From JAPUDQ01 sp039916485 (GTDB lineage Bacteria > Patescibacteriota > Saccharimonadia > Saccharimonadales > Saccharimonadaceae), in assembly GCA_039916485.1 (NCBI GenBank), contig JBDSLH010000039.1, positions 1 to 13,894 of the forward strand: 13,894 nucleotides of DNA, in the 5' to 3' direction. Below the pieces are notes generated by a model. That model ran no database searches. It was not told where the DNA came from and saw only the letters and a program-made list of their open reading frames with translations. The translations under genes and the position numbers were made by a program. How positions within the stretch are numbered: the stretch's first letter is position 1; each line of letters begins with the position of its first letter. Shown piece after piece: positions 1 through 7,050 of this stretch.

Positions 1-314
1 CTGTCAGCAAAATATATGGACGCAAAGTTGGTAGCCTCGCTCAAAAGCGCCTCGGCGGGTCTTTCCATTAGAAAATCGAGCAACTCATCGCGCTTTTTTC
101 GTTCTTCTTCGATTGGATCATTGCAACGATCAAATTGACTAGTTGCATGCTCCCAAAAAGTGGGATCTCTCAAAACCTCTTTAGCTTTCAACTCGACATC
201 ATCTTCAACGCTATTCTCTGTTTGAACCGAGTCTAGAGGTAAAAAATTCCCGCTATAACGATCAATCTGACCGAATTGCTGAGGTGAAGAGTTTGTTTCG
301 ACTAAACTTTGCAT
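1..314 (-). CDS. Hypothetical protein, partial (3' end beyond window)
   Basis: The minus strand is open from an ATG at 314 to the window edge, about 104 codons without a stop, so only the N-terminal part is visible. The protein starts MQSLVETNSSPQQF and is hydrophilic and acidic, with a charged stretch EEERKKRDE near residues 74-82. No signal peptide, membrane segment or known motif is seen. Codon use is AT-leaning, unlike the GC-rich gene that diverges from it at 554. The start is supported by a near-consensus promoter at 335-363, which gives a very short leader, and by an AGGA about a dozen bases before the ATG. I do not recognise the family. Confidence 0.7.
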   Translation of the reverse strand, partial: MQSLVETNSSPQQFGQIDRYSGNFLPLDSVQTENSVEDDVELKAKEVLRDPTFWEHATSQFDRCNDPIEEERKKRDELLDFLMERPAEALLSEATNFASIYFAD

Positions 315-334
315 AACAATTATCCTATGTATAT

Positions 335-363
335 ATAATACATCTTTTTTGTTTATTTGTCAA
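335..363 (-). promoter_or_regulatory. Sigma70-type promoter for the 1-314 gene
   Basis: On the minus strand TTGACA (358-363) is followed after exactly 17 bases by TATTAT (335-340). Transcription would begin near 328, leaving a leader of roughly 14 nt before the ATG at 314. Confidence 0.7.
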
Positions 364-454
364 TAACTAGGCGTTTTTTATTTCTATTGCCTTATCTCTG
401 GTATACGCTTCAGGTCATGAAAATGCAAGCATAAAACCATAATTGTTATATATA

Positions 455-483
455 TTGCTTTATTAGATATATTATGTTACAAT
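455..483 (+). promoter_or_regulatory. Sigma70-type promoter for the 554-979 gene
   Basis: TTGCTT (455-460) and TACAAT (478-483) are separated by 17 bases in an AT-rich stretch. The predicted start near 490 leaves a leader of about 64 nt. That leader holds three short dyads: GATAGC/GCTATC (495-508), CTGTC/GACAG (517-527) and the palindrome GTGTATACAC (527-536). Confidence 0.6.
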
Positions 484-553
484 ATACATAAGAAGATAGC
501 CCGCTATCCTCTCGCCCTGTCCGACAGTGTATACACAAGTGGAAAGGTCCATC

Positions 554-979
554 ATGACAACGAGCACCGATCAGCGCATGCGCACCGTTGGTGTCAAGAA
601 GATCATTGGCGCGCTCGGCAAGTTGAGGCGCCACGAAGACGGAACCGTCCTGATCAACATCTTCACCAACAGCTACACCACCCCAGTCAGCGACGAGACA
701 CCCTTCTTCTGGACGTTCCGGTTCCCGGACACCCAGCAGATCAACGTCATCGTCGTCTACAACCTTGATACCGAGGAGTTGATCCTCCACGGCATGGGGC
801 GCAACAAGGACGACATGCAGCCCGTGCAGATGCCTGATGGCAAGGACTTCGAGATCATCGGCTGGCCGTTCCGCGAGGAGCGCGTCCTGAAGATCGACGA
901 CATCATCGACTACCCGGGGCTCAAGTCATCACTCATGGTCGAGCTCGGCCTCAAGCCCAAGCCGGATCGCAAGATCTGA
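554..979 (+). CDS. GC-rich orphan protein, 141 aa, function unknown
   Basis: This cytoplasmic-looking protein of 141 residues has no signal peptide, membrane segment or motif I recognise. It has a basic start (VGVKKIIGALGKLRRHEDG), a beta-rich middle (INVIVVYNLDTEELILHG) and a lysine/proline-rich end (GLKPKPDRKI). The ATG at 554 is preferred to an upstream in-frame GTG at 527 because GGAAAGG (541-547) lies 6 nt before it. Codons end mostly in G or C (23 of the first 30), in contrast to ftsK and the 1-314 gene on either side. It has its own promoter (455-483) and ends in a strong hairpin, so it is a single-gene unit convergent with ftsK. Gene reality is likely; function is unknown; recent transfer is an inference from composition. 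Confidence 0.75.
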   Translation: MTTSTDQRMRTVGVKKIIGALGKLRRHEDGTVLINIFTNSYTTPVSDETPFFWTFRFPDTQQINVIVVYNLDTEELILHGMGRNKDDMQPVQMPDGKDFEIIGWPFREERVLKIDDIIDYPGLKSSLMVELGLKPKPDRKI

Positions 980-999
980 CCTCCACCACCAATCGTCGG

Positions 1000-1045
1000 A
1001 CGACCCCGTCGCTCACTACCATCCGGTAGCAGAGCGCGGGGTCGT
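1000..1045 (+). terminator. Long GC-rich terminator-like hairpin
   Basis: ACGACCCCG (1000-1008) pairs perfectly with CGGGGTCGT (1037-1045). Inside this, CGCTC/GAGCG and CTACC/GGTAG continue the stem to an ATCC loop. Only a short T run follows on the plus strand and none on the minus strand, so it best serves the 554-979 gene. It may also protect or end the convergent ftsK transcript. Confidence 0.65.
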
Positions 1046-1065
1046 TTGAATGTGGGACTATATTA

Positions 1066-3291
1066 TTATTGTCGGATGCCGTATTCGTCGGTGCTGTCAT
1101 CACCTGCGGCTTCAGCATTGCCACCGAAGAGATCATCAAGACTAGTGATCAATACTTCACGCGGTCGGGCGCCGTCGGCTGGACCGATGATCCCTTGCTC
1201 TTCCATCTCTTCAATCATGCGTGCAGCACGGCCATAACCGATGCGCAGGCGTCGCTGTAGGAGGCTAGTGCTGGCTTTGCGGTTCTCGATCACAACTCTG
1301 ACTGCGTCTTTAAACATGTCGTCTTCTGAGCCGCTGTCAAAGTCCATGACGACGCCGCCTTTGCCGTTGAGCTGTACTGGCTGTGCCACAATCTCGTCGT
1401 CATACTGCGGCGGTCGCTGCATACGGAGGTGGTCAGTGATTTTATTGACTTCATCATCTGTCACCCAAGCACCCTGGATACGCTTGGGCTTACTCATAGA
1501 TGGTGTTAGCAGCAACATATCTCCTTGCCCAAGCAGTTTCTCTGCACCAACTTGATCAAGGATAGTTCGTGAATCGATCTGACTGGCGACTGTAAAGGCG
1601 ATACGTGCTGGGATATTCGCCTTGATAAGACCGGTAATGACGTCAACACTCGGACGCTGCGTCGCTAGGACGAGGTGAATACCGACAGCACGGGCTTTTT
1701 GAGCAAGTCGGACGATCAATGCCTCAACGTCACGAGCAGCTACCATCATGAGGTCAGCAAGCTCATCGATGACAATCACGATATACGGCATTCGTTCTTC
1801 GGGATTCTTGCCGTTATAGCTGTTGATATCACGGACTTTGACTTCCGCCAGCAAGCTATAGCGACGCTCCATCTCGTTTACTGCCCATTTGAGCGCAGAA
1901 ATAGTCTTTTCTGGCTCAGTGATGATCGGTGTCAACAGATGTGGAATGTCTTGATACGGTGTCATTTCAACTTGTTTTGGGTCGACAAGGATCAGACGCA
2001 TGTCACTCGGGCTGTTGCGATATAGCAAACTACTGAGTACGGTGTTGATCATGACAGACTTACCAGAGCCAGTCTGACCAGCGATCAAAAGGTGTGGCAT
2101 CTTGTTGAGCTCACCGACAACTGCATCACCACCGATATCTTTACCGATAGCAAAGCCAAGGGCTTCACTATTGCTTGTCCATTGTTTACTGGTGAGGATG
2201 CCGTAGAGGCGGACGTCAGCTGCTTTACGATTTGGTACTTCGATACCGACAGCGCGTTGACCAGGGATAGGTGCTTCGATACGGAGCGCTTGTGCAGCAA
2301 GATTGAGCGCGAGGTTTGTCTCCAGAGCAGAAATACGAGATAGTTTCACACCACTCGGTGGTTTGAGGGTGTACTGGGTGACTTTTGGCCCGATATTGGC
2401 GCCTTCCATGTCGACTTCGATACTAAATTCGCTCAGGGTGTCTTTGATAATCTGGGCATTATGTTTCACGTCACCGGCATCAGCTGGTGATTGTTTTTTC
2501 TCGAGGAGGTCGACACTCGGCATTTCCCAGTCTGGGTCAGTTGCACTGGTCAGTGCACTCTGGTTTTCAGCACCTTTATCTTGAGTAATACTATTTCGTA
2601 GGCTACTCAGGCCTTTTTTGTCACCACCGTTACTCATAACAGTCGGGACGCCTTCATTCATCTTGAAATCACCGACTGGAGAGCTGGTGCTGGTCATGAC
2701 AGCATTGGCTTTTTCGGCTATTGCGGCGTTACCCTCACGTGACGGATCCTCTTCACGAGCAAATAGGTTGCGGAAGAAATCAATAATTGCTTGTGGCGGG
2801 ATCGCTAGGACAAATAATAGTGTCACAAATATGAGAACGACATAGATAAAGCTGGCAACTGAGCTATCGACCATCGATAACATCGCTTGGTTCGTAAACC
2901 AGCCGATCAGTCCCCCACCCTCACCTTGCTGAGCGAGCTCAGAACTCTCTGGGTCTTGAGAGAAAATCCCGAACAGCCCTGCCATCCATACGACGAGCAG
3001 TACTGAAGCAAATTTCATAACGGCTGCTAAGCGATTGTTTTCGGCTCTAAATGTCGATACTGCTAGAAATACAAATAGCAGGGGCAGAATATACGTCGCA
3101 AGTCCAAAGAGTGCTAAGCTTGAGCCGAGGAACCAATCTAACAGTGGGCCACCCGCATCAAACATCGCAACGATAAGCAGGAAAGCCAGCACCAACAGTG
3201 CAATAGCACCGACTTGTCGCCAGAAGCCCGCCGGCAACTTGTGCTGCGGCTTTTCGACTTTTTTAGCTCGTGATTTTTTCTTTCGTGGCAT
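1066..3291 (-). CDS. ftsK: DNA translocase FtsK/SpoIIIE
   Basis: This is a septum-anchored ATPase that pumps chromosomal DNA during division. The 741-residue protein has a lysine-rich start, about four hydrophobic membrane segments between residues 25 and 165, and a variable linker to about 260. The alpha/beta motor follows, with Walker A GQTGSGKS (405-412) and Walker B ending IVIVIDELADLM (504-515). The conserved sequence LATQRPSVDVITG is near 542-554. A winged-helix gamma domain, which in this family reads KOPS-type DNA sites, occupies about 655-715. Length and domain order are complete for FtsK. No Shine-Dalgarno is evident before the ATG. The promoter at 3345-3373 gives a leader of roughly 46 nt. 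The gene ends with tandem TAA codons and converges with the GC-rich orphan at 554-979. Confidence 0.97.
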   Translation of the reverse strand: MPRKKKSRAKKVEKPQHKLPAGFWRQVGAIALLVLAFLLIVAMFDAGGPLLDWFLGSSLALFGLATYILPLLFVFLAVSTFRAENNRLAAVMKFASVLLVVWMAGLFGIFSQDPESSELAQQGEGGGLIGWFTNQAMLSMVDSSVASFIYVVLIFVTLLFVLAIPPQAIIDFFRNLFAREEDPSREGNAAIAEKANAVMTSTSSPVGDFKMNEGVPTVMSNGGDKKGLSSLRNSITQDKGAENQSALTSATDPDWEMPSVDLLEKKQSPADAGDVKHNAQIIKDTLSEFSIEVDMEGANIGPKVTQYTLKPPSGVKLSRISALETNLALNLAAQALRIEAPIPGQRAVGIEVPNRKAADVRLYGILTSKQWTSNSEALGFAIGKDIGGDAVVGELNKMPHLLIAGQTGSGKSVMINTVLSSLLYRNSPSDMRLILVDPKQVEMTPYQDIPHLLTPIITEPEKTISALKWAVNEMERRYSLLAEVKVRDINSYNGKNPEERMPYIVIVIDELADLMMVAARDVEALIVRLAQKARAVGIHLVLATQRPSVDVITGLIKANIPARIAFTVASQIDSRTILDQVGAEKLLGQGDMLLLTPSMSKPKRIQGAWVTDDEVNKITDHLRMQRPPQYDDEIVAQPVQLNGKGGVVMDFDSGSEDDMFKDAVRVVIENRKASTSLLQRRLRIGYGRAARMIEEMEEQGIIGPADGARPREVLITSLDDLFGGNAEAAGDDSTDEYGIRQ

Positions 3292-3344
3292 GGCTTTTGT
3301 TTATTATATGCATCATTACTACTGTTGTCGATGCTTATGTCTAT

Positions 3345-3373
3345 ATTGTAGCACAAAATACTACATAATGCAA
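3345..3373 (-). promoter_or_regulatory. ftsK promoter
   Basis: On the minus strand TTGCAT (3368-3373), a 17-base spacer and TACAAT (3345-3350) form a sigma70-type promoter. The TGC just before the -10 also fits an extended -10. It lies back to back with the plus-strand promoter at 3385-3413. Confidence 0.65.
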
Positions 3374-3384
3374 GAGGCTTATGC

Positions 3385-3413
3385 TTGAGTCTAACTGGAT
3401 TTGAGTAGATAAT
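3385..3413 (+). promoter_or_regulatory. Promoter for the 3459-3908 gene
   Basis: TTGAGT (3385-3390), a 17-base spacer and GATAAT (3408-3413). The start near 3420 leaves a leader of about 39 nt before the ATG. It diverges from the ftsK promoter. Confidence 0.6.
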
Positions 3414-3458
3414 AGTCAGATCGTTCGTAGTACACATCGAGAAGAAGGAGTTACGACG

Positions 3459-3908
3459 ATGCCCGTTGAAGTCCGGCCTCGGCATGCCAATAGAGGCCCC
3501 CAAGTCGTCCTCGAGTACCCCATGAAGCCAGGTTCATTCGTGATCATCTACTGCCAGAAGGGCAAGCGGCAGTACCTGTTCAGAGCAACTGTCCGGATCG
3601 GCGATCGCGCCAAGCCAGGCCTCAGCCTTGCACCTGACCTTTCCAAACTGGACACGGAGGTTGTCCGGAAGTACAGGGAGGAGTTGAACATGCTCATCGA
3701 GCAAACAGAAGCCTTCATCGCCTCCCCCACTACTTCGAGCGAAGACAGGAGCAGATCCAGGAAGATCCTGGCGGAACTCTGCCTCGACGTGCCCGTCCTT
3801 GGGACAGTCGAAGAAGGCCGTCCGCTCACACTCAAGGTTTCTCCACTCCTACCAACCCCCATCCACCCCCTGGGACGAGTGGACAGCTGGCGGATCTCCA
3901 ACGCCTGA
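3459..3908 (+). CDS. GC-rich orphan protein, 149 aa, function unknown
   Basis: The predicted protein has 149 residues with no membrane segment or signal peptide. The first half looks beta-rich and basic (GSFVIIYCQKGKRQYLFRAT). A probable helical stretch at about 67-105 (VVRKYREELNMLIEQTEAF and onward) is followed by a proline-rich C-terminal part. The start is well supported by AAGGAG (3445-3450), 8 nt before the ATG. Its codons are visibly richer in G/C endings than those of ftsK and RNase J on either side. It is a one-gene unit: promoter at 3385-3413, intrinsic terminator at 3935-3976. I do not recognise the family. Its placement between two conserved housekeeping genes suggests a later insertion, which is an inference. 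Confidence 0.75.
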   Translation: MPVEVRPRHANRGPQVVLEYPMKPGSFVIIYCQKGKRQYLFRATVRIGDRAKPGLSLAPDLSKLDTEVVRKYREELNMLIEQTEAFIASPTTSSEDRSRSRKILAELCLDVPVLGTVEEGRPLTLKVSPLLPTPIHPLGRVDSWRISNA

Positions 3909-3934
3909 GCCCCACACGTCGAGCCCTGCTACAT

Positions 3935-3976
3935 AAAGCAAAACGAGCTCCGTGATCGGGGCTCGTTTTGCTTTTT
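3935..3976. terminator. Bidirectional rho-independent terminator
   Basis: A perfect 14-bp inverted repeat (AAAGCAAAACGAGC at 3935-3948 with its complement at 3961-3974) is followed by TTTTT on the plus strand. The flanking A/T-rich arms also give a U-rich 3' side on the minus strand. It sits between the stops of the convergent 3459-3908 gene and RNase J, and can end both transcripts. Confidence 0.9.
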
Positions 3977-3986
3977 ATGAGAACTT

Positions 3987-6104
3987 TTACAAGTCGCGTG
4001 GACTACGGCCAGCGAGGTGTGGCGCTTCTGCATCTGCGACAGGAACAGGCTGCGTCATATCAGGCTTTGGCACAAACGGTGGTTTTGGCTGCTGATCAGG
4101 ACGACCCTGTGGTTTACCCTGCTGTGGTGACGAGCCACCGATTTCATTGATCACGGGGATAATGATCGGCGTCCGACGAGTCTGGTCATAGAGGAGGTGC
4201 GTCAGCTCATCGCGCAATTCTTTTTTGGCGAGGTCGATGTCAATCTTGCGACCAGTAAAGAGTCGAACAACTTTTTGCTTCAGATACTGGCGGATGAGGT
4301 TCATCAGCTCTTCACTATCGCGGAGGTAGATGAAGCCTCGAGAGATAATATCTGGGCTGGTCATGAGGCGTCCGTTACTACGGTTAACAGTCAAAACGAC
4401 GACAAATATACCTTCGTTTGCCATGTGGATACGGTCTTTTAAGACGACTTCTGAGACTTCTGCACCGCTATCGTCAAACATGATACCGCCGACCGGTACA
4501 CGACCAGCTTTCTTGGCACTGCCATCATGATAGAACTCTACGACGTCACCAGAGTCACAGACAAAAATATTACTCGTTGGGATTGCACACTCTTTTGCAG
4601 CGAGCTCAGCGTTATGAACCAACATATGAAATTCACCGTGTATCGGTATGTAGTACGTTGGGTTTAACGCATTAATTAACTTTACGTGATCATCATAATA
4701 TCCGTGTCCAGAAACGTGAAGCGGACCTATTCCAGTTGTATGGGTTTTGCCGTGCTGGATCACACCCGAGCCTTCTCGCATCAGCCCATCGACAGTTCGT
4801 ACGATGTACTTTTCGTTACCGGGAATTTGGCTTGAGCTAAATACCACAAGATCAGAGTTCTTAATCTTTAGATGTTTATGAGCACCAGTTGCCATACGGT
4901 TCAGCACGGCGTTGAACTCACCTTGGCTACCTGTACATACGACGGCCACTTTGCCATCGGGATACTTGCTGATGTCTTCCATCTTGATAACGACGTCTTT
5001 CGGGATCTTGATCACATTAGCACGAAGTGCAACTTCGAGGTTTTGCAACATGCTATAGCCAGCAAAAGCGACCTTGCGATCCTGCTTTTTAGCTTCTTCC
5101 AATATCAACTGCATGCGGTGCATCATGCTAGAGAAACAGCTAATAATGACACGTGAATTAGGGTTTTGTCTCATGACATCGGCGAGACTTTCTGCAATCT
5201 CTGGTTCGCCATGGCTATGGGTACCTTCTGATTCACAGTTTGTCGATTCGTTGAGGAACAATAATATTCCTTCTTTGGTGGCGATCTCTGTCATGCGTTC
5301 GAGATCGTATTTCAGGCCATCTACTGGATTTTCTTCGAAACGCCAGTCACCGCTATCGACGACGACGCCGACAGGTGTACGGACAACGACCGCGGTTGCA
5401 TCAGGGATAGAGTGATTCACGCGGACGAGTTCGATTTTGAAGCTATCACCAATCTGGACTTGTTCGTGTGCTTCTGGGTCAAGGATGTGGTATTCAGGTT
5501 CGACGTCATCAGTTGATTCTTCCATGTTCTTTTGGAGCATACCAGTTGTAAATCGGCTGGCATATACTGGAGCAGGAATTTTACTATATATGTGACGGAA
5601 CGCACCAATGTGGTCAAGGTGTCCGTGGGTAAATATGATCGCACGGATCTTGTCTTTGCGTTCCTCGAGATACGTCGTGTCAGGGATAATATAATTAATG
5701 CCTGGATAGTCACCACCTGGGAATAAGAATCCCATGTCGATGACAATGATGTCGTTGTCGTATTCGAGCGCCATCATATTTTTGCCGATACCCATTTCGC
5801 CAAGACCACCGAGTGGTATGACTTTGAGGCTCGGGCGGTTGCTCGGACGCTGTTTTTTCATGTCGAGCATAGTGAACTGACGTCCACCGTAGCCGTTGAG
5901 ACGGTTTTTGTTTACCGGCACATTGATCACGTGCTGAGATGCGCGAACATTGACGTTCTCGCTGACACGGCGTTGCGCACGCTGGACTTCACCTCGACGG
6001 GTGCTGGTACCTGCCATGACGGCGGTATCTTGTTTTCTTTTTTGTTGTTGAGGCCGCTTTGACGGATCGTCATTTTGCGGCGCAGAGAGTCTTCGTTGAC
6101 CCAT
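3987..6104 (-). CDS. rnj: Ribonuclease J (metallo-beta-lactamase/beta-CASP RNase)
   Basis: RNase J enzymes cut and degrade RNA from the 5' side and mature rRNA and mRNA. The 705-residue protein carries the zinc motif THGHLDH (159-165), VNHS with ligand H231, and SGDWRFE with D253. The beta-CASP part has NESTN (about 285-289) and FSSMMHR, then PIHGEFHML (about 487-495). A typical RNase J C-terminal domain follows. Two features stand out: a basic, Gln/Arg-rich, probably disordered N-terminal extension of about 90 residues, and a Pro/Gln-rich C-terminal tail from about 655. Family members are usually around 550-600 residues, so both tails are additions. AAGGA at 6116-6120 precedes the ATG. The probable promoter is at 6205-6233, with a palindrome in its spacer. 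Confidence 0.96.
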   Translation of the reverse strand: MGQRRLSAPQNDDPSKRPQQQKRKQDTAVMAGTSTRRGEVQRAQRRVSENVNVRASQHVINVPVNKNRLNGYGGRQFTMLDMKKQRPSNRPSLKVIPLGGLGEMGIGKNMMALEYDNDIIVIDMGFLFPGGDYPGINYIIPDTTYLEERKDKIRAIIFTHGHLDHIGAFRHIYSKIPAPVYASRFTTGMLQKNMEESTDDVEPEYHILDPEAHEQVQIGDSFKIELVRVNHSIPDATAVVVRTPVGVVVDSGDWRFEENPVDGLKYDLERMTEIATKEGILLFLNESTNCESEGTHSHGEPEIAESLADVMRQNPNSRVIISCFSSMMHRMQLILEEAKKQDRKVAFAGYSMLQNLEVALRANVIKIPKDVVIKMEDISKYPDGKVAVVCTGSQGEFNAVLNRMATGAHKHLKIKNSDLVVFSSSQIPGNEKYIVRTVDGLMREGSGVIQHGKTHTTGIGPLHVSGHGYYDDHVKLINALNPTYYIPIHGEFHMLVHNAELAAKECAIPTSNIFVCDSGDVVEFYHDGSAKKAGRVPVGGIMFDDSGAEVSEVVLKDRIHMANEGIFVVVLTVNRSNGRLMTSPDIISRGFIYLRDSEELMNLIRQYLKQKVVRLFTGRKIDIDLAKKELRDELTHLLYDQTRRTPIIIPVINEIGGSSPQQGKPQGRPDQQPKPPFVPKPDMTQPVPVADAEAPHLAGRSPRDL

Positions 6105-6204
6105 AATTACTATTTTCCTTTCTAATTTGTATGATAAATGTAATTTCTATATGTCTGTGAGGAGAATTGGCTGTAAGTGTCGGATGTCTCCAAAAGTTAG
6201 TATT

Positions 6205-6233
6205 AGTATATCAGGGCTGTCCCTGTTATACAA
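6205..6233 (-). promoter_or_regulatory. RNase J promoter with a palindromic spacer
   Basis: On the minus strand TTGTAT (6228-6233), 17 bases, then TATACT (6205-6210). The spacer holds the perfect dyad CAGGG-n4-CCCTG (6212-6225), placed where a repressor would block RNA polymerase. The leader to the ATG is about 93 nt. The rest of 6105-6380 holds no convincing gene. Confidence 0.5.
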
Positions 6234-6309
6234 ATATCCACCACTAGATCCACTACTATACTACGGTAGTAATGAAGCTGGGGGTGGGGACAGAGGATCG
6301 TCGCCCACT

Positions 6310-6326
6310 GACGCCTTTCGGGCGTC
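6310..6326 (-). terminator. Hairpin after the membrane-protein pair
   Basis: On the minus strand GACGCC-CGAAA-GGCGTC forms a 6-bp GC-rich stem-loop about 55 nt after the 6381 stop. There is no T tract, so it may stabilise the RNA end rather than terminate it. Confidence 0.4.
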
Positions 6327-6380
6327 GATTGTAGGGATGATGTGAAACCGGTCGATGTAGACCTCGTGTCTGTCTGAAGG

Positions 6381-6644
6381 CTAATCACCTTCCGGATAGG
6401 TAAAGGTTTTGAAACCAAATACCCAGCCGATGATGAGCAATCCAGTTAAATACACGAGGCTGAACGCCAGGAGCGAGAAGGTGAGCATGTACGCCCCAGA
6501 GCTGAGCACCAGGACGGCACCCATTGACCTCTGCCTCGCAGAGGTTCGATGAACGAGCATGTGCATAACTACGTACAGGCTAGCTCCGAAGCTCACCCAC
6601 CAGAGAATGCCCATGAGCACGCCCACTATGATGTCGAAAAACAC
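6381..6644 (-). CDS. Small multi-pass membrane protein, function unknown
   Basis: The 87-residue protein is almost entirely hydrophobic: a first membrane segment near residues 3-27, a short basic loop (HRTSARQR), then a long hydrophobic stretch from about 43 to 80 that can form two more segments. It ends in an acidic tail (YPEGD). I place the start at a GTG (6644) because GAGAGG (6652-6657) lies 7 nt upstream; an in-frame GTG at 6659 would lack such a site. It follows the 6711-6929 gene after 66 nt that include a tetraloop hairpin, so the two probably share a transcript. Base use is GC-richer than in RNase J. Small membrane proteins of this kind include holins, transport subunits and immunity proteins; nothing here decides between them. 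Confidence 0.7.
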   Translation of the reverse strand: MFFDIIVGVLMGILWWVSFGASLYVVMHMLVHRTSARQRSMGAVLVLSSGAYMLTFSLLAFSLVYLTGLLIIGWVFGFKTFTYPEGD

Positions 6645-6663
6645 GGTTGGTCCTCTCACTTTG

Positions 6664-6681
6664 TTTCAGCTTCCGCTGAAA
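6664..6681 (-). other. Intercistronic GNRA-type hairpin
   Basis: TTTCAGC (6664-6670) and GCTGAAA (6675-6681) form a perfect 7-bp stem; on the transcribed minus strand the loop is GGAA, a GNRA tetraloop. It lies between the two membrane-protein genes just before the second ribosome site. It may tune stability or expression ratio. Confidence 0.6.
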
Positions 6682-6710
6682 GGCTGGGTGGTGTTGGCCA
6701 TGGTCCGCGA

Positions 6711-6929
6711 TCAGTTGTTGTCGGTGGAAGCCTTGTCCTTGGTGACTGCGGGTGTTGCCGCACGTCGGATTTCCTTGATGATGCGGTCAGCCGTGAGGTC
6801 GATGCAGATGCAGATCAAACCACCGACAGTAGCAAAAGCCCCCAGCGTCATTAGGGCTGATGACCCCTCAGAATCGAAGAGACCAACTACTCCAAGTGCC
6901 ACCAAGCCTAGTCCTATGACAAAAGTCAC
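6711..6929 (-). CDS. Small two-pass membrane protein, function unknown
   Basis: The 72-residue protein has a hydrophobic N-terminal segment (residues 2-18, VIGLGLVALGVVGLF), a second at about 25-46 (ALMTLGAFATVGGLICICID), then a charged tail (IIKEIRRAATPAVTKDKAS). That tail should be cytoplasmic by the positive-inside rule. The GTG start is fixed by AGAGGAG (6936-6942), 6 nt upstream. It is the first gene of a two-gene unit driven by a fully consensus promoter at 7010-7038. A two-helix protein with a charged tail is reminiscent of phage holins, but that is only a resemblance in shape. I do not recognise a family. Confidence 0.7.
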   Translation of the reverse strand: MTFVIGLGLVALGVVGLFDSEGSSALMTLGAFATVGGLICICIDLTADRIIKEIRRAATPAVTKDKASTDNN

Positions 6930-6949
6930 TTGATTCTCCTCTGTCCAGT

Positions 6950-6963
6950 GCCACTTTCGTGGC
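6950..6963 (-). other. Leader hairpin with GAAA tetraloop
   Basis: On the minus strand GCCAC-GAAA-GTGGC forms a 5-bp stem closed by a GNRA tetraloop in the leader of the 6711-6929 gene, a few bases before its Shine-Dalgarno. Confidence 0.55.
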
Positions 6964-7009
6964 GATGTGAAGGTTACCGACAGGCAGGATTGTCCGTCAG
7001 TATTATACT

Positions 7010-7038
7010 ATTATAGCAAATATTATCTATTTTGTCAA
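7010..7038 (-). promoter_or_regulatory. Perfect-consensus sigma70 promoter for the membrane-protein pair
   Basis: On the minus strand TTGACA (7033-7038), exactly 17 bases, then TATAAT (7010-7015), with TGC before the -10 (extended -10). It is the strongest promoter in the window. It lies only about 12 bases after the stop of the kinase gene on the same strand, with no terminator between them. Confidence 0.85.
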
Positions 7039-7050
7039 TATTTTAAACTA

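Noticed and set aside
527..553. Extended start (GTG at 527) for the 141-aa orphan
   Set aside because: The Shine-Dalgarno at 541-547 is placed for the ATG at 554, and the extension covers a leader palindrome.
4872..5415. Plus-strand ORFs opposite RNase J
   Set aside because: They are shadows of the conserved minus-strand coding frame and have no ribosome sites or homologous motifs.
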